Source: Asterias rubens
Lineage: Eukaryota > Echinodermata > Asteroidea > Forcipulatida > Asteriidae
NCBI RefSeq assembly: GCF_902459465.1
Contig: NC_047064.1
Coordinates: forward strand, 10,070,476 to 10,134,475
Reading direction: 5' to 3'
DNA length: 64,000 bases
Within the stretch, counting starts at the first letter, position 1, and every line of letters starts with the position of its first letter. The notes under the pieces are model-generated. The model did no database searches and was not told the origin of the DNA. It worked only from the letters and a program-made list of their open reading frames with translations. Below are positions 48,301 through 53,400 of this stretch, piece by piece. The position numbers and the translations under genes are program-made.

Positions 48301-51300
48301 AACTACTCCCAACAGGAGTGTCGTGGCTGAGCGGTTAATTAAGATCACCGAATTCAAACTCTGGTGTTTCTGATCAGCAGAGTGTGGGTTCGAACCCCAA
48401 GCCGTGACACTTGTGTCCTTAAGCAAGACACTTAACCATTGCTTCGTCCTTTGGATGGGACGTAAAGCCGTTGGTCCCATGTGTTATGTAACGCATGTAA
48501 AAGAACCCAGTGCACTTATCGAAAAGAGAAGGGGTTCGCCCCAGTGTTCCTGGCTGTGGCTGCTGTATGCGCCATAGCACCTTGTAAACCATTATAAGAT
48601 GCTAACTATTTGGGTCTCAAAATTCATCACTGCAATAACCTATCTTACTGAAAGTTTGTATATACTCGGCGCCTTGAGTACCTTGTTTGGTAGATACGTG
48701 CGCTATATAAGACTTTGTTGTTATTATTATTATTTTTTTTTTTTTCAGGTGAACCAAAAATAAAGTTGCAACATAATGGCACCACAAACCCCCATATTAT
48801 TGTACTTTCACCAATACGAGTCTACATATTTCATCATTGGTATATTAGTATATTTATTAACATTATCACATTGCGTAAAATTGCATGACATTTTACAAGA
48901 TAAAAAACATCAAAATCAATTATTATATATTTTTCTTGTTTTGTTGCTAGACATGGTTGGTACTTCACTGGTACGTCGTTCTTATCATTGCTTTGGTTCT
49001 ACTGGTTCTTATTCTCCTACTGGTTATAAGAGGTCTTTACAAGTGAGTAGTCATCCTTTATCCTCGTTGTAATGAGCCATTAGTCTGAAGGAGATGTTGT
49101 CTGGTGAAATGACATGCTCACTCCGAATTTCTCACAAAGAAGAAAAATGAATTTGTACCTGACATTCAAATCTGACTGACGAAACGCTTTGTGTCTTTTT
49201 AAAACCGAGAACCCCTGATCACAAGTGTGACACAATTCCACTGATAATATACCTCTTGCATGTGTGCCCTCACTGTGGTCGAGAAGCGAGCTCACTCACT
49301 GGGGCCAAAAGGAGGCAAACGATTGGACGATAGCTGTTCTTTGTAATAACAAGTTCTTTGGCCACATAAAAAATAAAAACTGTTGATCGTCCCCGCCCGA
49401 CCGTTCAAAATCCCCTGACCCCATTTTTTTTTTTTTTTTTTTTTCAATCATAAAAAACAACCTTTTCAGCTGTTTTTTTTTCTCAAAATATACAGGTTTG
49501 AAAAGATGTTTAACAAAGGTTTTAATTCATGTTGGCAAAGCAAGAACAATTCTTCAAATATTTACTTGGGCTAAACTGTGCTTAGTTGTTTGAAAAAGTT
49601 TACAGAAAAAGTCATCTAGGAGTTAAATTTGTTTGACAAATCTATTGAAAACATCAAAAACAACAAAAAAACCTCTGTTTTATAGTGATTGTGATGATTT
49701 CTTTATTCTTGATTTCATATTTGGCATGTCAACAAAACTTCCCTCCCTCCCCCATCCGCAAAAAAAAAAGGACGATCAACAATTTGTTATGTGGCCTTTT
49801 AGCGCATTTCACAAAAAACGTCTCAATGCGCTTTACATATAGTGCCCTGGTCCTGGGCCAACAACGCACCTTTAAAATGTATTGTATATTGATAAAAATG
49901 TATTCTCTGCTGTTCATTATAAATGCTGACTGCTTTTGAAGCCATTTTTATTAAAAAGTGTAATAACCTTCATACAGCTTTTTAAAAAAGCTATAGTATA
50001 CCATTTATTTGTGTATTATATTTGTGTTGTAATTGCTTGATTAAGTTATCTGAACAACTCCTTTAGGTGTACCTATTTTGGGCAGCGATTTCAAGTTTCT
50101 GTTTGTCCAAAGAATTCTGTCCATCCATTCCATGGTGGGTTGTGTTTCATTTTGTTTGACCCTGTGTGACCTGCCTGTACTTCTTTGTAGTTTACCAGCA
50201 CACTATTCTAGATTATGTAGTCATAGATATGAGTGAACTCCACGCTTTGTAGTTGGGGTCGGGTCGGGGGGAAGTATAATCTGTTTCCTATATTTTTCAA
50301 TTTGCATGAACAAAATTATAGTTCTGGGTCCTCCTTTGGGCTTGTTTTACACGGGTACAGTTTGAAGCAGATTTTTGCCAATTTCAAAGCTGGTGATATA
50401 TAAGCATACAAGGGTTGCTTATTACAGAAAATATTTTGCTAAGCAGAAATGGGTTACTGACCACAACCCCATTGCAGTTTCCATTGTATTGATCGGTGCC
50501 CTGAAATTGAATTACTAAGCAAGTAAGTTTGTTAAGCAGCATTTTTTGCTTATGCTAGCTTTATGGAATTAAGCCCGAGTGCTTGGAAGGGGAACGGACT
50601 CATATACAGATAACATACTTGGACCAATGGGCCGATTCCTTATTCGTTCGTAAAGGTATTGGACTAGAAAACTATAAACTGACTATCATAAGCAAATGCA
50701 AAGGTGCAACTTGGAGTTGGTTATAGTTATTCATAAACGAATATAACATGAATAATGAGTCATTTGTCAAACCATGGTTAGTTTTAAATTCTAAAGAAGT
50801 GAAGAGTGAACATTGTTTAGGGGATGTAGTGCATGTGTGCAGGTTTTGATGATGCATGACATCGCTTGTAATTTGTAGTCGGGGGCCTTTTCACACGAGG
50901 CAACTTTTATTACAGCTGAGGCAACTTGGAGCCAGCCAAATGCAGTGCATGCTATAGAATTACTTTTCAAACAACTCAATTTTAAAACAATGTCTGCGAA
51001 CCCAAAGCAAATATATGAACAGTAAATTGTTAGTGCCTTTTCTTCTTGCCTGGAACTGGTTGCCTGTAATTGCCTCGTGTGACATGGCGCCTAGACTTTT
51101 TGTAAAAATTACGAAATACATAGATAGATGTTGTGTTTTTGCATGCCTCATGGAGTGCAGTAGATTTAGGTTTAGATGGGGCGAGGTGTACCAAATTTAG
51201 GGTGGAGCTCATTTTAATGCTGTGCTCCACTCTTGCCAGGCATTTGCAGCTTAAACAGAGTTGTGACATCAAATTTGCTCTGCACTCACAGGAAGTATGC

Positions 51301-51594
51301 ACCTGGCTTAATCCAATGTGAACACAGCAAATAACACCAAGCTTTTTTTTTTTTTTTTTTTTTAGGAGACGCAGGAGAGGAGAATTCATTCGATGCGGCA
51401 ACATTTCATCGACCTTCTCCAACCCCGTCTACGCCTCATATGCCCCAGCTCAAACTGAAGAGCCCTGCGTTACGTCTATTGCCGGCCAGACATTTATCAG
51501 TGGCACCGTTGTCATGGGTTCCAATGACTCCCCAGGCAGAGATGTACGATTGAGTAACGGAGTATCGACGATGTCTACATTCAGCCCAAGCTGA
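16376..51594 (+). CDS. DSL-family Notch-ligand-like transmembrane EGF protein (11 exons)
   Basis: Joining exons 16376-16429, 34023-34189, 34937-35075, 35917-36071, 39062-39321, 40538-43235, 43620-43753, 44753-44927, 46668-46857, 48951-49042 and 51366-51594 gives an uninterrupted frame of about 1,430 residues; every junction is GT/AG with matching phase. Order: signal peptide; MNNL/C2-like domain with CC and CDxxFxxC; DSL domain ([10 protein letters not shown]...GHYTC...GYAG); EGF units, 26 in all, two of them lacking their last cysteines; an alpha/beta membrane-proximal region; one helix; KRRRR; a tail with FSNPVY. MNNL plus DSL is diagnostic of Notch ligands (Delta, Serrate/Jagged), which bind Notch on the neighbouring cell. 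The EGF count exceeds the roughly 8 of Delta and 16 of Jagged. No cysteine-rich VWC module is evident. Delta or Jagged orthology is not settled. Confidence 0.88.
17276..17613 (+). repeat. AAGGGAAGG(G/T)ACACGTTTGG MITE subfamily
   Basis: Related to the AGGCAGTGG family by shared GGTAATTACTCAAAA, GAGAAACGGCTCCCTCTGAAG and the TTTTCACAGG right half. The ends read TTAAAGGGAAGG and CCTTCCCTAA. A fuller copy is at 58680-59057. Confidence 0.8.
18625..18773 (-). repeat. truncated AGGCAGTGG MITE, reverse
   Basis: In reverse it runs from the terminal AGTGTCCACTGCTTTTAA inward to AGAGGGAGCCGTTTCTCA, then stops. About half of the element is missing. Confidence 0.75.
19554..19936 (+). repeat. AAGCCATTGGACACTTTC MITE, copy 2
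   Basis: TTAAAGCCATTGGACACTTT at the left and GCTTTAA at the right frame a 383 bp element with GGGTTTACAGAAGGTAATG, CATGACACGGCGGAACG and GATTGAGCCTAAATTTTC. It shares the TTTTCACAGG stretch with the AGGCAGTGG family, suggesting common ancestry. Confidence 0.85.
20263..20651 (+). repeat. AGGCAGTGG MITE with an identifiable empty site
   Basis: It runs from TTAAAGGCAGTGG to CCACTGCCTTTAA. The duplicated unit at about 21190-21230 reads CATAAGATTTAAAACAATCTG with no element, while here CATAAGATTTAA is followed by the MITE and then TTAAAACAAATC. This shows insertion with duplication of TTAA. Confidence 0.92.
20769..21111 (-). repeat. AGGCAGTGG MITE, reverse copy
   Basis: The reverse-oriented element is bounded by TTAAACGACACTGGACACTA and AGTGTCCACTGCGTTAA. 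Its central hairpin region is shortened compared with other copies. Confidence 0.88.
21586..21998 (-). repeat. AGGCAGTGG MITE, reverse full copy
   Basis: TTAAAGACAGTGGACACTAT and AGTGTCCACTGCCTTTAA bound a 413 bp copy. Two overlapping frames of about 85 codons within it are artefacts. Confidence 0.9.
22731..24920. mobile_element. 2.2 kb long-armed inverted repeat element
   Basis: The left arm (22731 to about 23590) is complemented nearly base for base by the right arm (about 24070-24920); the arms are about 850 bp and the spacer about 480 bp. Ends read GGGTCATTCCGTGTCAAATC and its complement. TATT lies on both sides (22727-22730 and 24921-24924), a possible 4 bp target duplication. The spacer contains a doubled ACTGGGGTATGGTTCC. 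Small frames in the arms occur as mirrored pairs and are not genes. Confidence 0.88.
25580..26538. mobile_element. 959 bp element with TAGGGCCACTGATTTTCCG ends
   Basis: The termini are perfect 19 bp inverted repeats. ATAGTT flanks both sides (25574-25579, 26539-26544). Near the ends, several AATTCCGTTT/CCGTTTCA words repeat. It contains a 20+ A run at about 26427-26448 and another small MITE at 25881-26006. No transposase frame. The ends are hAT-like in style, but the flank repeat is 6 bp rather than 8. Confidence 0.82.
25881..26006. repeat. TAGACTTGATTCCAAGTC MITE nested in the 959 bp element
   Basis: Ends TAGACTTGATTCCAAGTCTA and its near complement bound a 126 bp element containing AGAGGGCGCTGTTTCA. 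Relatives lie at 29446-29565 and 37302-37551. Confidence 0.75.
26907..27058. repeat. small MITE with CACTnCAAAnACTGGGGTG ends
   Basis: CACTTCAAAACTGGGGTGTT at the left is matched in reverse by CACCCCAGTGTTTGCAGTG at the right, about 150 bp in all. Confidence 0.6.
27241..27390. repeat. (TTGA)n tetranucleotide microsatellite, about 150 bp
   Basis: About 37 units of TTGA/TGAT with a few G-to-A type interruptions (GACTGA). Asn-Gln-Ser-Ile repeat frames on the minus strand come from this array. Confidence 0.97.
27648..27813 (-). repeat. truncated AGGCAGTGG MITE, reverse
   Basis: It starts TTAAAGACACTGGCCACTAT, continues with AAAGACCAGTCTTCTCACTT to AAAACACCCTTGTCGCA, then is lost. Confidence 0.8.
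27999..28389 (+). repeat. AGGCAGTGG MITE, full copy
   Basis: TTAAAGGCAGTGGAC and GTATCCACTGCATTTAA bound a 391 bp copy with all family landmarks. Confidence 0.92.
28484..28791 (+). repeat. diverged AGGCAGTGG-related element cut by the next MITE
   Basis: GGCACTGAACACTAAACTTG, GACTCCCTCTGAAGTAACGT and a final GACAATTACCAG are recognisable. The right terminus is missing where the element at 28792 begins. Confidence 0.65.
28792..29077. repeat. GGGCCCAATTTCATAGCGCTGC MITE
   Basis: GGGCCCAATTTCATAGCGCT at the left and AGCGCATAGCTGGGCCC at the right, with TTAAGCA-rich arms. It sits exactly at the broken end of a diverged MITE, so insertion probably removed that end. Confidence 0.75.
29446..29565. 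repeat. TAGACTTGATTCAAGTC MITE
   Basis: TAGACTTGATTCAAGTC and GACTTGACTCAAGTCTA bound 120 bp. Same family as 25881-26006. Confidence 0.7.
30446..30586 (-). repeat. truncated AGGCAGTGG MITE, reverse
   Basis: GACAGTGGACACTATTGG through GTCGTCGAAGTTGCGAGGTA is present; the remainder is absent. Confidence 0.8.
30810..32160. repeat. satellite-like tandem array, about 7 units of 180-199 bp
   Basis: The word TTGTAAACAATGAA recurs at about 30903, 31099 (variant), 31298, 31481 (variant), 31672, 31857 and 32037. Units also share AAAACGCGGAAAGG, CCAACATAAATAAGTTA, GACTTCTGACTT and TTTTCTACTGAATTT. Odd units carry CATTAGAATG and most even units CTTTAAGAAAC, so the array has a dimeric period of about 380 bp. 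Confidence 0.85.
33030..33125 (+). repeat. fragment of Ser/Leu-tRNA-headed SINE
   Basis: CTCTGGTGTCTCTGATCAG and GGGTTTGAGTCCTGGTCGTGACACTTGTG match the head of the SINE at 48308-48740. The 5' part and the body are missing. Confidence 0.6.
33145..33420 (+). repeat. tRNA-derived SINE (second type)
   Basis: A-box-like TGGCGCAGTGATG and B-box-like GGTTCGAATCC, 45 bases apart, are followed by a body with GATTGGGTTTTCAGTCCCTG. Worn relatives lie at 35340-35560 and 36940-37170. Confidence 0.65.
33429..33782 (+). repeat. TTAA-flanked MITE, GTCGGGATCCCGAC family, copy 2
   Basis: TTAAAGTTGCTATGTCAGAT and ATCTGACATAGCATCTTTAA bound 354 bp. The core palindrome has one change (GTCGGGATCCCAAC). Confidence 0.9.
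34023..34189 (+). CDS. DSL gene exon 2: first half of MNNL domain
   Basis: Acceptor TATTACAG at 34022, donor gtaagt at 34190; phase 0 in, phase 2 out. It encodes [31 protein letters not shown]. The CC pair and CDxxFxxC spacing match the N-terminal domain of Notch ligands. Confidence 0.9.
34230..34490. repeat. inverted-repeat MITE in intron 2
   Basis: Arms TTTGAGATATGGTGGACAC..CTGTATAGACCAATC and GATTGGTCTATAC..GTCCGCCATAATCTCTAAA are complementary over about 60 bases. Confidence 0.7.
34500..34622 (-). repeat. MITE fragment, AGTCACACTGCAGCAATA family
   Basis: Read on the minus strand it gives GAGTCACACTGCAGCAATAG then CGAAAACGACGCAAAGAGA, matching the left end of the element at 1522-1845. 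Confidence 0.6.
34621..34862 (-). repeat. truncated AGGCAGTGG MITE, reverse
   Basis: TTAAAGGTACTGGACACTAT, AAAGACCAGTCTTCTCACTT and TTCAGATGCTTGATTT are clear; the terminal third is missing. Confidence 0.8.
34937..35075 (+). CDS. DSL gene exon 3: second half of MNNL domain
   Basis: Acceptor TTCTCATAG, donor gtgagt at 35076; phase 2 in, phase 0 out. It encodes [18 protein letters not shown] and GRWP, which continue to G in the next exon. The WPG element precedes the last MNNL strands in known ligands. Confidence 0.9.
35340..35850. repeat. SINE remnants in intron 3
   Basis: 35340-35560 is a worn SINE of the 33145 type (TTAGGTTTTCAGTCCTTACC). 35635-35850 is a reverse copy of the SINE at 47955-48185: on the minus strand it reads GATCTAGTCGGTAAGACACT then GGTGTTTGAATCCCACC. 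Confidence 0.65.
35917..36071 (+). CDS. DSL gene exon 4: MNNL C2-type strand and linker
   Basis: Acceptor TTTTTTCTAG, donor gtaagt at 36072; phase 0 in, phase 2 out. [21 protein letters not shown] carries an acid-rich loop of the kind that binds calcium in C2 folds; a Ser/Thr-rich linker follows towards the DSL domain. Confidence 0.88.
36085..36465 (+). repeat. Ser/Leu-tRNA-headed SINE, body type 1
   Basis: The head (GGCCTAGCAGTTAAGAGCGC) is followed by ACTTAACCATTGCCTCATCC, AAAATAACCCAGTACACTTA, GAAGGGGTTCGCCTCGGTGT, AGCACCTTGTAAACCATT and a terminal (ATT)n. It matches 48308-48740 throughout. Confidence 0.8.
36568..36907 (+). repeat. AAGCCATTGGACACTTTC MITE, copy 3
   Basis: TTAAAGCCATTGGACCCTTTCG at the left and ACCGAAAGTGTATAGTGGCTTTAA at the right bound 340 bp. 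Confidence 0.85.
36940..37170 (+). repeat. worn tRNA-headed SINE (33145 type)
   Basis: TGGCTGGTGCGTAGAGTC and CCCTGGTTCGATTCGCATTCC resemble A and B boxes. The body is only partly alignable. Confidence 0.5.
37302..37551. repeat. TAGACTTG MITE, diverged, plus (ATT)n tract
   Basis: TAGACTTGCTTCCAAGTCTT at the left matches the 25881 element in reverse; GACTTGAATCAAGTC at 37533-37547 may be the other end. An (ATT)n microsatellite at 37461-37490 separates them. Confidence 0.5.
37950..37996. repeat. hairpin GCTGTTAACGGACC / GGTCCGTTAACAGC
   Basis: A perfect stem of about 15 bp with a GC-rich loop of about 13 bases. No T-run follows and nothing links it to transcription termination. Confidence 0.75.
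38402..39001. mobile_element. 600 bp element with GGGCAATTCCA ends and four internal repeats
   Basis: GGGCAATTCC at 38402 is matched by GGAATTGCCC ending at 39001. GTAATGCGACTGACC or its first 14 bases occurs at 38595, 38610, 38796 and 38975. The element ends about 60 bases before DSL exon 5. Confidence 0.65.
39062..39321 (+). CDS. DSL gene exon 5: DSL domain and first EGF
   Basis: Acceptor TTTTAAACAG, donor gtaaga at 39322; phase 2 in, phase 1 out. The DSL domain has six cysteines in the family pattern: [10 protein letters not shown], then C, GHYTC, IC and [12 protein letters not shown] unit 1 (NECASNPC...CICSEGFTG) is completed by the next exon. This is the direct evidence for Notch-ligand identity. 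Confidence 0.95.
39364..39495. repeat. GGTGGCAGCAGACTTACC MITE, intact copy
   Basis: AGGTGGCAGCAGACTTACCC and TTAGTCTGCTGCCACCT are terminal inverted repeats. Core about 39379-39480. It sits 45 bases after DSL exon 5. Confidence 0.85.
39747..40043 (+). repeat. diverged AGGCAGTGG-related MITE
   Basis: Starts TTAAAAGCACTGGACAAATA and contains GGCTCCTTCTGAAGTAACGT. It abuts the next copy and shares its TTAA. Confidence 0.7.
40040..40424 (+). repeat. AGGCAGTGG MITE, full copy
   Basis: TTAAAGGCAGTGGACACTAT and AGTGTCCACTGCCTTTAA bound 385 bp. It lies 113 bases upstream of the large EGF exon. Confidence 0.93.
40538..43235 (+). CDS. DSL gene exon 6: 22 complete EGF units plus two partial, one exon
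   Basis: Acceptor CTCAACAG at 40537 and donor gtatga at 43236; phase 1 in, phase 2 out. The open frame reaches back to ATG 40495, but those codons are intronic. Almost all units begin (D/N)(I/V)(D/N)(E/D)C, the calcium-binding EGF type. Most have CxSxPC between cysteines 1 and 2 (O-glucose consensus) and about 18 have Cx4(S/T)C between cysteines 2 and 3 (O-fucose consensus). The last two units (after [10 protein letters not shown] and GYRC) lack cysteines 5 and 6. About 898 residues without an intron is unusual, because EGF arrays are usually split by phase-1 introns. Confidence 0.95.
43290..43552 (+). repeat. diverged AGGCAGTGG-related MITE remnant
   Basis: Only the right half is clear: GCATCTGAAAGCACACAAAT, AACTTCGATGACCAATCA and TGTCCAGTGCCTTTA. 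Confidence 0.6.
43620..43753 (+). CDS. DSL gene exon 7: last EGF unit
   Basis: Acceptor TTCTTTTCAG, donor gtgaat at 43754; phase 2 in, phase 1 out. It encodes a complete [15 protein letters not shown], then [14 protein letters not shown]. It carries a CxSxPC site and an NGT glycosylation site. Confidence 0.9.
43795..43875 (+). repeat. dispersed repeat shared with 49262-49345
   Basis: GAGGCAAA..ATTGGACGATAGCTG(C/T)TCTTTGT and GCGCCCTCACT-like words occur in both places. Confidence 0.55.
44361..44634. repeat. inverted-repeat MITE in intron 7
   Basis: ATATGTGACCGTCCACCACC and its complement GGTGGTGGATGGTCACATAT, each extended by CTGTAAAGT/ACTTTACAG, form arms of about 40 bp. Confidence 0.75.
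44753..44927 (+). CDS. DSL gene exon 8: membrane-proximal alpha/beta region, part 1
   Basis: Acceptor TTTGTTCGCAG, donor gtaaga at 44928; phase 1 in, phase 2 out. It encodes a strand (ASFTLQFNG), a helix-like stretch ([12 protein letters not shown]) and a strand (VDVTIISM). The order resembles the juxtamembrane region of Jagged-type ligands or a SEA-like fold; no certain family match. Confidence 0.82.
45231..45501. repeat. MITE with CCCAGGTC ends, rich in AACTGGTT words
   Basis: CCCAGGTCAAAATTCCAGTT and AACTGGAATTTCGACCTGGG are inverted ends. The interior is filled with AACTGGTT/AACTAGGTT variants on both strands. Confidence 0.85.
45990..46625 (-). repeat. Ser/Leu-tRNA-headed SINE, body type 2, split by a MITE
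   Basis: In reverse it has the head CTCGGCCATGAGCACCCC..GGGATTCGAACCC and the body ACATAAGTGCCCTGGTC..AATCAATATCAACCTCTACCC, as at 53066-53400. It is interrupted at 46163-46449. Confidence 0.8.
46163..46449. mobile_element. 287 bp MITE with TAGTCTTGGTTC ends and 9 bp target duplication
   Basis: The ends TAGTCTTGGTTCAAGACTCT and its near complement are flanked by CCTCTACCC on both sides (46154-46162, 46450-46458). The interior has CGCTATCA repeats facing each other. A 9 bp duplication fits Mutator-like elements (inference). Confidence 0.9.
46668..46857 (+). CDS. DSL gene exon 9: membrane-proximal region, part 2
   Basis: Acceptor TTATTGTCTAG, donor gtaaga at 46858; phase 2 in, phase 0 out. 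It encodes [17 protein letters not shown], then helix-like [17 protein letters not shown] and an acidic [12 protein letters not shown] just outside the membrane. One NGT glycosylation site. Confidence 0.82.
47317..47691 (+). repeat. AGGCAGTGG MITE, full copy
   Basis: TTAAAGGCATTGGAACACTA and AGTGTCCAATGCCTTTAA. A short deletion removes the GGCTCCCTCTGAAG stretch. Confidence 0.88.
47955..48185 (+). repeat. tRNA-derived SINE with leader (third type)
   Basis: The tRNA-like part 48020-48092 has an A-box (TAGTCTAGTTGGTAAGAC), a perfect T-arm GTGGGTTCGAATCCCAC and matching outer ends CTCGG/CCCGAG. Before it is GGATTCGAACTGCCTCTAGC; after it comes CAGTGCTAACACACATCGGT. The same tail occurs alone at 47879-47926, and a reverse copy is at 35635-35850. 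Confidence 0.8.
48308..48740 (+). repeat. Ser/Leu-tRNA-headed SINE, body type 1, best copy
   Basis: GTGTCGTGGCTGAGCGGTTA (A-box) and GTGGGTTCGAACCCC (B-box) are followed by GACACTTGTGTCCTTAAGCA, the body, GCGCTATATAAGACTTTG and (TTA)n. The strongest SINE copy in the window. Confidence 0.88.
48951..49042 (+). CDS. DSL gene exon 10: transmembrane helix
   Basis: Acceptor TTTTGTTGCTAG, donor gtgagt at 49043; phase 0 in, phase 2 out. It encodes [20 protein letters not shown] then RGLY; the next exon adds KRRRR, a stop-transfer signal. Orientation is type I with the EGF array outside. Confidence 0.92.
49262..49345 (+). repeat. dispersed repeat shared with 43795-43875
   Basis: TGTGCCCTCACTG and GGAGGCAAACGATTGGACGATAGCTGTTC match the other copy. 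Confidence 0.55.
49785..49875 (-). repeat. 3' fragment of Ser/Leu-headed SINE, body type 2
   Basis: AGCGCATTTCACAAAAAACG, GCTTTACATATAGTGCCCTG and TGGGCCAACAAC match 53085-53160. Confidence 0.65.
50425..50580. repeat. worn GGGCCCAATTTCAC-type MITE
   Basis: TTTGCTAAGCAGAAATGG, TAAGCAGCATTTTTTGCTTA and TATGGAATTAAGCCC resemble the arms of 8957-9141. Confidence 0.5.
51366..51594 (+). CDS. DSL gene exon 11: cytoplasmic tail
   Basis: Acceptor is a T-run then AG at 51365; phase 2 in; TGA at 51592-51594. After KRRRR the tail is about 70 residues with [10 protein letters not shown], an FxNPxY motif that in LDL-receptor relatives binds PTB-domain and clathrin adaptors. Apart from the junction lysine at the membrane there is no lysine. 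The end, TFSPS, is not a PDZ ligand. Two cysteines are present. Confidence 0.92.
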
Positions 51595-51721
51595 GTTTCT
51601 TTCTACTCACAACCAACAATTGTACAGTATTGTTTCTGTCAAAGTGTCTTCCATTTATAGAGGGTGGGGTCACAGCCAACTCTGTAGTCTCTTTTCTCCT
51701 TTGTTACTAAGCCTGTGTCAA

Positions 51722-51727
51722 AATAAA
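51722..51727 (+). terminator. candidate polyadenylation signal of DSL gene
   Basis: AATAAA lies 128 bases after the stop. Further AATAAA words exist downstream (about 52998, 54011), so the 3' UTR may be longer. Confidence 0.4.
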
Positions 51728-51856
51728 TGGCTACAAGTTCGGTTTGATCATCAGATGAACAATGGTTGAAGCTTAAAGATGTCCATAGCACCACCCTTGG
51801 CAGGGTTTGCCCTTAACCCTTTCAGTGACTGGCCAGCAGCACCAGTTAGCAGCTGT

Positions 51857-51981
51857 CGATTTCATCAAACTCTTCCTTATTTAGGATTAATCCTAGGACT
51901 TAGGACGAGTTCATTTCTGTACCCATCCTAAGTTAGGATGAGTGACTCGTCCTAACTCAAGCGTTTCGTGAAATCAGCTGC
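51857..51981. repeat. short inverted repeat, TTAGGACGAG arms
   Basis: CTGTCGATTTCATCAAACTC and the reversed GCGTTTCGTGAAATCAGC, with CTTAGGACGAG and CTCGTCCTAA inside. Probably a small MITE in the 3' UTR or just beyond it. Confidence 0.6.
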
Positions 51982-52196
51982 AGTCATTTATGACTCCTTT
52001 AGCTTTCTCACTAGTCCGTAATTCAAGAAATAAGGATGCTTCTCAAAACTAAATCAGCCAGCCAGACACTTGGAGTGTTTTGTGACTGGAGCTGTTAAAC
52101 TACAGTATTTGGCCAGCTCACCACTGTTAAGGGAGACACTGCTTAGCAAGTTAAAACCTCAGCAGCCATTATAAGCCATTTGCGAGTTAGATTTGA

Positions 52197-52553
52197 TTAA
52201 AGGAACATTACAGAATTGTTTTTTGCTAACAAAACAGTTGCTGGCAGTCCACCTTATACATAAACTGACAAACCTGTAGAAGTTTGAGATCGATCGGAGG
52301 AGAGTGAAAAACCGATTACAAATTTTGCATTGCATTGATGCCAAAATAAAAATGAATAAAACGCTCCCTGAGCGATAAACTCCAAACACGAAGTTACATG
52401 TAGATTGTTTATTTCTCATCAAGTATGACATTTCAGACAGAAATATTTCAAGGGATGTTTTCAACTATCATCATCATTAGACCGTGCAAGTTTTATGTAA
52501 ATCTGTGATCTTGACGATTTTTGTTTCTTACCAATTCTGTAACGTTCCTTTAA
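52197..52553. repeat. TTAA-flanked MITE, GGAACATTACAGAATTG ends
   Basis: TTAAAGGAACATTACAGAAT at the left and ATTCTGTAACGTTCCTTTAA at the right bound 357 bp with little internal symmetry. Confidence 0.9.
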
Positions 52554-53065
52554 GGTCTGGTACAACGTGCTATTTTAATTCCACAGTCTATACAGTTGTT
52601 ATATATGTCATTATTATGATTCTTGGGACGACCCATACAAAATTCTGAATGAATGTGTATGCCACAATGGTGCCAGGTTTTGTTTTCATCTGTTGGCAGC
52701 AACAAAAGCCTGCCCCAAACCATTTGACATAGCAACTGTCTCTTTTGTCAAAAGAATTCAAATTTAGTCAGCAACTTGCGACAAAGCAAGTCATTGTATG
52801 AGTTATTATTCAAATCTAACTTGCAAACGGCTTATTCGGACAAGGCACTACTTTTTTCTTGATATGAATATTTTTATATCTGATAACTTACTTTGTTTTA
52901 TTTATTTTTCACTTGGTCAATATCTTGTATGTTGACAAAGTAAATACTTAATTATTATGAAACAAAACACAGATCCGGCCAAAAAGTGAAAATATTTAAT
53001 AAATTTGCCTTATTTATGTACAGTATTGCTGGCCTGTGTAGCATAATAATTGTGTCCCCAGATAA

Positions 53066-53400
53066 TAATAACAAATTCTTATATAGCGCATTTCACAATA
53101 AACCGTATTAAAGTGCTTTACATTATAGTCCCGCCATTGGGCCAATAACATCCCTTTAATCTTGATTAGCTGAGTATACAGCCCCGAACTGCCGTGGCGC
53201 TCCGAAGGCTTTTTCATTCACAAAATCAACCTCTACCCTCGCACGTACCCATTTATACCCCTGGGGGAAGAGAAGCAATTGTAGTAAAGTATTTTGCTCA
53301 AGGACACAAGTGTCACGACCGGGATTGGAACCCACACTCCGGTGATTTAGCATAAGAGCTTGAATTCGATGCTCTTAACCACTCTGCCACGACACCCTAT
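53066..53400 (-). repeat. Ser/Leu-tRNA-headed SINE, body type 2, full copy
   Basis: On the minus strand it reads GGGTGTCGTGGCAGAGTGG, GTGGGTTCCAATCCC, GACACTTGTGTCCTTGAGCA, a distinct body, then GCGCTATATAAGAATTTG and (TTA)n. Confidence 0.85.
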
